IMG/VR virus record: IMGVR_UViG_3300049255_000046
Span: 1 to 29,994 of that record
Source: a virus
Strand: one strand, 5' to 3'
Length of the DNA: 29,994 nt
The translations under genes and the position numbers were made by a program. Under the pieces are notes generated by a model. That model saw nothing but the letters and a program-made list of their open reading frames with translations, did no database searches and was not told the DNA's origin. Positions within the stretch are counted from its first letter, which is position 1. Each line of letters begins with the position of its first letter. Shown piece after piece: positions 27,761-29,994 of the stretch.

Positions 27761-29341
27761 TTACGTCTCGATTAGCGGTCGATAGTCGTTCGACTTCACG
27801 TCAAACGTCCACGCCAGCGCTTCTTGCGTCGTCTCGCACTTCGGATCAACTCGGAGCGAGTACATCTTGTGCCAGCGCTTCCCGACCCATACGCCCGCGG
27901 CGTTCTCGTCCGGCTGGTAGTCAACAGGTTCTGGCGTCGAATTGACGACTTCCACCATGCACAACGGCTCTACATCGCCGATGTCTGCAACGAGCAGCCG
28001 GCGCGGGAAACCGTATTGGTCGGTATCTTCGTGGCGCACTTCCGCGCCGATCGCTTGCAAGTATCGCGCCGCGCCGAAACGGTCGATCATAATGCGCCGA
28101 ACTTCCGCGTTGCGCTCGGATTGAATCTGCTGCGCCGTGATGGTCTCCGGCGATTCTACGACGTTCTGCTCGACCTGGATTCCGTGGATGAACCACAATG
28201 CCGTACCGTCGCGCCATGCAACAGCCGGACCTTCGAGCGAATGTAAGCGCCGAACGCCGCCATGTTCCGGCTCGCGTTCCAATATCACCGGCGGTTCGCA
28301 GACCATCACGAAATCTTCGCAGAACCATACCCAGCCGGCGGACATAAGATTCTCGTATGCTTCGAGGCGCGCGGCAATATCCTCAGAGATCGCGAGCCCC
28401 GCAACATCGCGAAAAAACGTCAGGTATGCAAGGCCCCAGCCGTAGCTGTATCCCGACCACCAGCGTCCACCCAAGTACCCGTACCACCATTGCGAGATCG
28501 CGTCGAGATATGCCCTACGGATAGCGCCATCATTTTCCGTTCGGGCGCTGTTAACGGCGCTGCGAACGGCGCTGTCAACGGTAATGCGAACGGCATCGTG
28601 AACGGCACTGCCAATGGTGTCGTAAACGTCACGGTGAACGACGCTGTCAACAGCGCTTTCAACGGCGCTGCCAACGGCGCTGCGAACGGCATCGTCAACG
28701 CTGTCAACGGCGCTGCGAACGGCGTTTTCAACAGCGCTTTCAACGGCGCTGTTAACGGCGCTGCGAACGGCGTCGTCAATGGCGCGGCCAACGGCACTGC
28801 GAACGTCACTGTTAACGGCAATGCGAACGGCGTTTTCAACAGCGCTTTCAACGGCGCTGTTAACGGCGCTGCGAACGGCGTCGTCAATGGCGCGGCCAAC
28901 GGCACTGCGAACGTCACTGTTAACGGCAATGCCAACGGCGTTTTCAACAGCGCTTTCAACGGCGCGGCCAACGGCGCTGCGAACGGCGCTGTCAACGGCG
29001 TCATCAACGGCGTTGCCAACGGCGTCATCAACGGCGTTGCCAACGTCGCTGGCAACGGCGCGGCAAACGGCTCCTTCGTCGAGTTGACCTCTACGAAGAA
29101 GCTTGATCGTTAATGCGGCTACGGGTCCGGAAACAGCCATGATCACAGGTGAATCGACCCACACGATCGCCTTCGGCTCGGGCTTTCCCGCAAAGCGTAA
29201 TGCGGCGCGAATACCACGCTCAACGCGCTCTCGATCTGCGGGCTTCGTCGAGAGACTTTGCTCAATCCAGCGGTCAGCCCACGGCTGCATTTGCGCCCGC
29301 TCATGAGCGGTCAGCTGTTTAATATATTGGCGCTTCCGCAT
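27761..29341 (-). CDS. DUF6745-type protein with long tetrapeptide-repeat region (526 aa)
   Basis: N-terminus (1-90): helical 'E..QM.PWADRWIEQSLSTKPADRERVERGIRAA...IVWVDSPV', typical of this family. Residues about 91-270: tetrapeptide repeats of the form x-A-V-x (SAVRSAVGRAVESAVENAV), encoded by 12-bp units and including a 36-residue (108-bp) duplication. Then WWYGYLGGRWWSGYSYGWGL, and the family-typical C-terminal part (LHSLEGPAVAWRDGTALWFIHGIQV, ERNAEVRRIMIDRFGAARYL, EPLCMVEVVNSTPEP, REAW-like end). Function is unknown; related bacterial proteins are also repeat-rich. ATG 29341 overlaps the stop of its partner gene (TAATG), a pairing I also associate with bacterial relatives. Confidence 0.75.
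   Translation of the reverse strand: MRKRQYIKQLTAHERAQMQPWADRWIEQSLSTKPADRERVERGIRAALRFAGKPEPKAIVWVDSPVIMAVSGPVAALTIKLLRRGQLDEGAVCRAVASDVGNAVDDAVGNAVDDAVDSAVRSAVGRAVESAVENAVGIAVNSDVRSAVGRAIDDAVRSAVNSAVESAVENAVRIAVNSDVRSAVGRAIDDAVRSAVNSAVESAVENAVRSAVDSVDDAVRSAVGSAVESAVDSVVHRDVYDTIGSAVHDAVRITVDSAVRSAVNSARTENDGAIRRAYLDAISQWWYGYLGGRWWSGYSYGWGLAYLTFFRDVAGLAISEDIAARLEAYENLMSAGWVWFCEDFVMVCEPPVILEREPEHGGVRRLHSLEGPAVAWRDGTALWFIHGIQVEQNVVESPETITAQQIQSERNAEVRRIMIDRFGAARYLQAIGAEVRHEDTDQYGFPRRLLVADIGDVEPLCMVEVVNSTPEPVDYQPDENAAGVWVGKRWHKMYSLRVDPKCETTQEALAWTFDVKSNDYRPLIET
28715..28930 (-). repeat. Two 108-bp direct repeats within 12-bp repeat array
   Basis: 28715-28822 and 28823-28930 are essentially identical, and a third partial copy starts at 28931. 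The wider region (about 28545-29060) consists of 12-bp units such as AACGGCGCTGTC. The lengths are multiples of three, so expansions and contractions preserve the frame. Confidence 0.92.
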
Positions 29342-29676
29342 TAGTCCATCACCGGAACGGGAGCCATGTCATGTGATGTGTATTCCCGCTGTTGCACGAC
29401 TTCGTATGTTCCTGGCGGTAACGTGATCGTCGCGTGCTCTTCATGCCGCAATTCGACACCACTGCTTGCCATGATGCGGAGAAAACGCTGGCCCGTGTCT
29501 GCCGTGCGAACGAGTTCCACCGCGTGGCCCGTGGGAGGATTAATACGATGCCGGTGCCCGGTCACTTCTCCCCATGCCAAAACGATAGCGCCATCCGTAT
29601 CGTTCGGCACCACCTCTGTGCCGTCCGGAATCGCGGCAATCTTCCTGATAAGTACGTCACCTTGTCTAAACATCAT
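29341..29676 (-). CDS. Small conserved partner of the DUF6745-type protein (111 aa)
   Basis: ATG 29676 (or 29673) follows AAAGGGAAACC. The product begins MMFRQGDVLIRKIAAIPDGT and has LAWGEVTGHRHRI, a strand RFLRIMASSGVEL, then RHEEHATITLPPGTYEVVQQREYT. The family 'M.RQGDVL...GEVTGH.H.I...HEEH..I.LPPG.Y.V..QREY' is widespread in bacteria and phages, is beta-rich and contains conserved His/Glu pairs that could bind metal. Its role is unknown. It is fused by TAATG to the DUF6745-type gene, suggesting joint function. Confidence 0.72.
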   Translation of the reverse strand: MMFRQGDVLIRKIAAIPDGTEVVPNDTDGAIVLAWGEVTGHRHRINPPTGHAVELVRTADTGQRFLRIMASSGVELRHEEHATITLPPGTYEVVQQREYTSHDMAPVPVMD

Positions 29677-29759
29677 GATGGTTTCCCTTTCCGCACGCCG
29701 AGCGCGCAAACCGTATTAGTCTCTTTGTGGCGGGTCAACGTCGATTTTGTCGTGCTCAT
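29673..29759 (-). CDS. Very short basic frame (28 aa, tentative)
   Basis: ATG 29759 overlaps the stop of the methyltransferase vestige, and its TGA overlaps the next ATG. It reads MSTTKSTLTRHKETNTVCAL... A GGAGAGAG site lies about 12 nt upstream. It may simply carry ribosomes between genes. Confidence 0.35.
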   Translation of the reverse strand: MSTTKSTLTRHKETNTVCALGVRKGKPS

Positions 29760-29854
29760 GCTGCTCGTTCTCTCTCCGCGGCGGCGTAGAGGCCCAAATC
29801 AGCGCCGCCGATGCCGGAAAACAACGATACGACCCTAATCAAGGCGGCCGTCAT
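29756..29854 (-). pseudogene. Vestige of a C5-cytosine DNA methyltransferase (motif I only, 32 aa)
   Basis: ATG 29854 lies within the last codons of the winged-helix gene. The frame reads MTAALIRVVSLFSGIGGADL, then GLYAAAERERAA and TGA (overlapping the next ATG). VVSLFSGIGGADLGL is the S-adenosylmethionine-binding motif I of Dcm-type C5 methyltransferases, including the F-x-G-x-G core. All later motifs (PCQ, ENV, QxRxR, TRD) are absent and no continuation exists in nearby frames. I read it as a gene reduced by deletion to its first 20 or so residues; chance resemblance is possible but the motif is specific. Confidence 0.62.
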
Positions 29855-29994
29855 GCCCCTCTGCGCAGCCGGGGCCGCCCGTGCCGTAGCGCGACAGCAC
29901 CCGGTATTCAAACAGCCCCTCCGCAACTCGGCGTCGCTCGACCGTGAACGCCCCGAACCGGGGCTTGCGCAGGTCCCGCAGGCGGGCGGACACC
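29835..29994 (-). CDS. Winged-helix protein (C-terminal part, right-edge copy)
   Basis: Positions 29994-29868 repeat codons already present at 127-1; 29867-29835 supply the unique last eleven codons (CAEGHDGRLD after GGPG) and stop TAG. This is the same gene as 1-300, completed across the junction. Confidence 0.78.
   Translation of the reverse strand, partial: VSARLRDLRKPRFGAFTVERRRVAEGLFEYRVLSRYGTGGPGCAEGHDGRLD
29868..29994. repeat. Right copy of 127-bp terminal direct repeat
   Basis: Identical to positions 1-127. It should be counted once; the non-redundant circular length is 29,867 bp. Confidence 0.93.

Noticed and set aside
28420-29055. 211-codon minus-strand frame of Pro/Leu/Ala repeats
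   Set aside because: Another shadow of the same repeat array, internal to the real gene and without family resemblance.
28262-29113. 283-codon open frame antisense to the DUF6745-type gene (N-G-A-x repeats)
   Set aside because: It arises because 12-bp repeats keep all frames open; no ribosome site, and the minus-strand frame has family-matching ends on both sides of the repeat.
29868-29994. True biological direct terminal repeat (T7-like)
   Set aside because: Length 127 is a typical assembler k-mer overlap and lies within a gene; no evidence of a packaging terminus from sequence alone.

Overview
This window looks like the complete, circularly closed genome of an uncultivated tailed bacteriophage (Caudoviricetes, podovirus-like virion) of about 29.87 kb. 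The first and last 127 bases are identical. An early gene runs off the left edge and finishes in frame at the right edge, so the unique length is 29,867 bp. Base composition is GC-rich and ribosome binding sites are bacterial. I see no tRNA, integrase, RNA polymerase, DNA polymerase, helicase or primase, so the host must supply replication and transcription. I cannot name the host.

The genome has two opposing transcription blocks. The rightward late block (about 5.59-26.84 kb, + strand) is a compact structural operon, mostly linked by ATGA/TAATG overlaps: small and large terminase, zinc ribbon, portal, a small coupled protein, a cassette framed by two intrinsic terminators, scaffold, major capsid protein, head-associated proteins, head-tail adaptor, beta-propeller tail protein, a fibre with a Sec signal peptide, a GNAT acetyltransferase, four Gln/Asn-rich or large ejection-type proteins, two holin-like membrane proteins, small basic proteins, and a lytic transglycosylase. 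The leftward early block (- strand) runs from about 4.93 kb down through position 1 and on from the right edge to 26.82 kb. It holds tiny zinc-finger proteins, a DNA methyltransferase with a frameshifted C terminus, a ribbon-helix-helix protein, a Cas4-like Fe-S nuclease, an SSB-like protein with an acidic tail, a winged-helix protein, a vestige of a C5-cytosine methyltransferase, a DUF6745-type tetrapeptide-repeat protein with its small partner, a RusA-like resolvase and more small zinc proteins.

The blocks diverge at 4.9-5.6 kb, a non-coding stretch with a good sigma70-type promoter facing left, AT-rich inverted repeats, five tandem GATTGCTA units and an abrupt change of strand composition; it is the best candidate for a replication origin and control region. 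They converge at 26.82-26.84 kb, where the last two genes overlap tail to tail.

The most notable finds are: (1) a 500-bp IS1595-family remnant at 2716-3215 with 24/25-bp inverted repeats and a perfect 8-bp target duplication, an IS inside a phage genome; (2) a candidate structured RNA at about 2507-2654 with its own -10 box and terminator; (3) a 12-bp promoter/operator word shared by the two early promoters, one of which drives a ribbon-helix-helix gene; (4) remnants of two DNA methyltransferases, one frameshifted and one reduced to motif I; (5) a highly repetitive DUF6745-type gene with long open frames on both strands.
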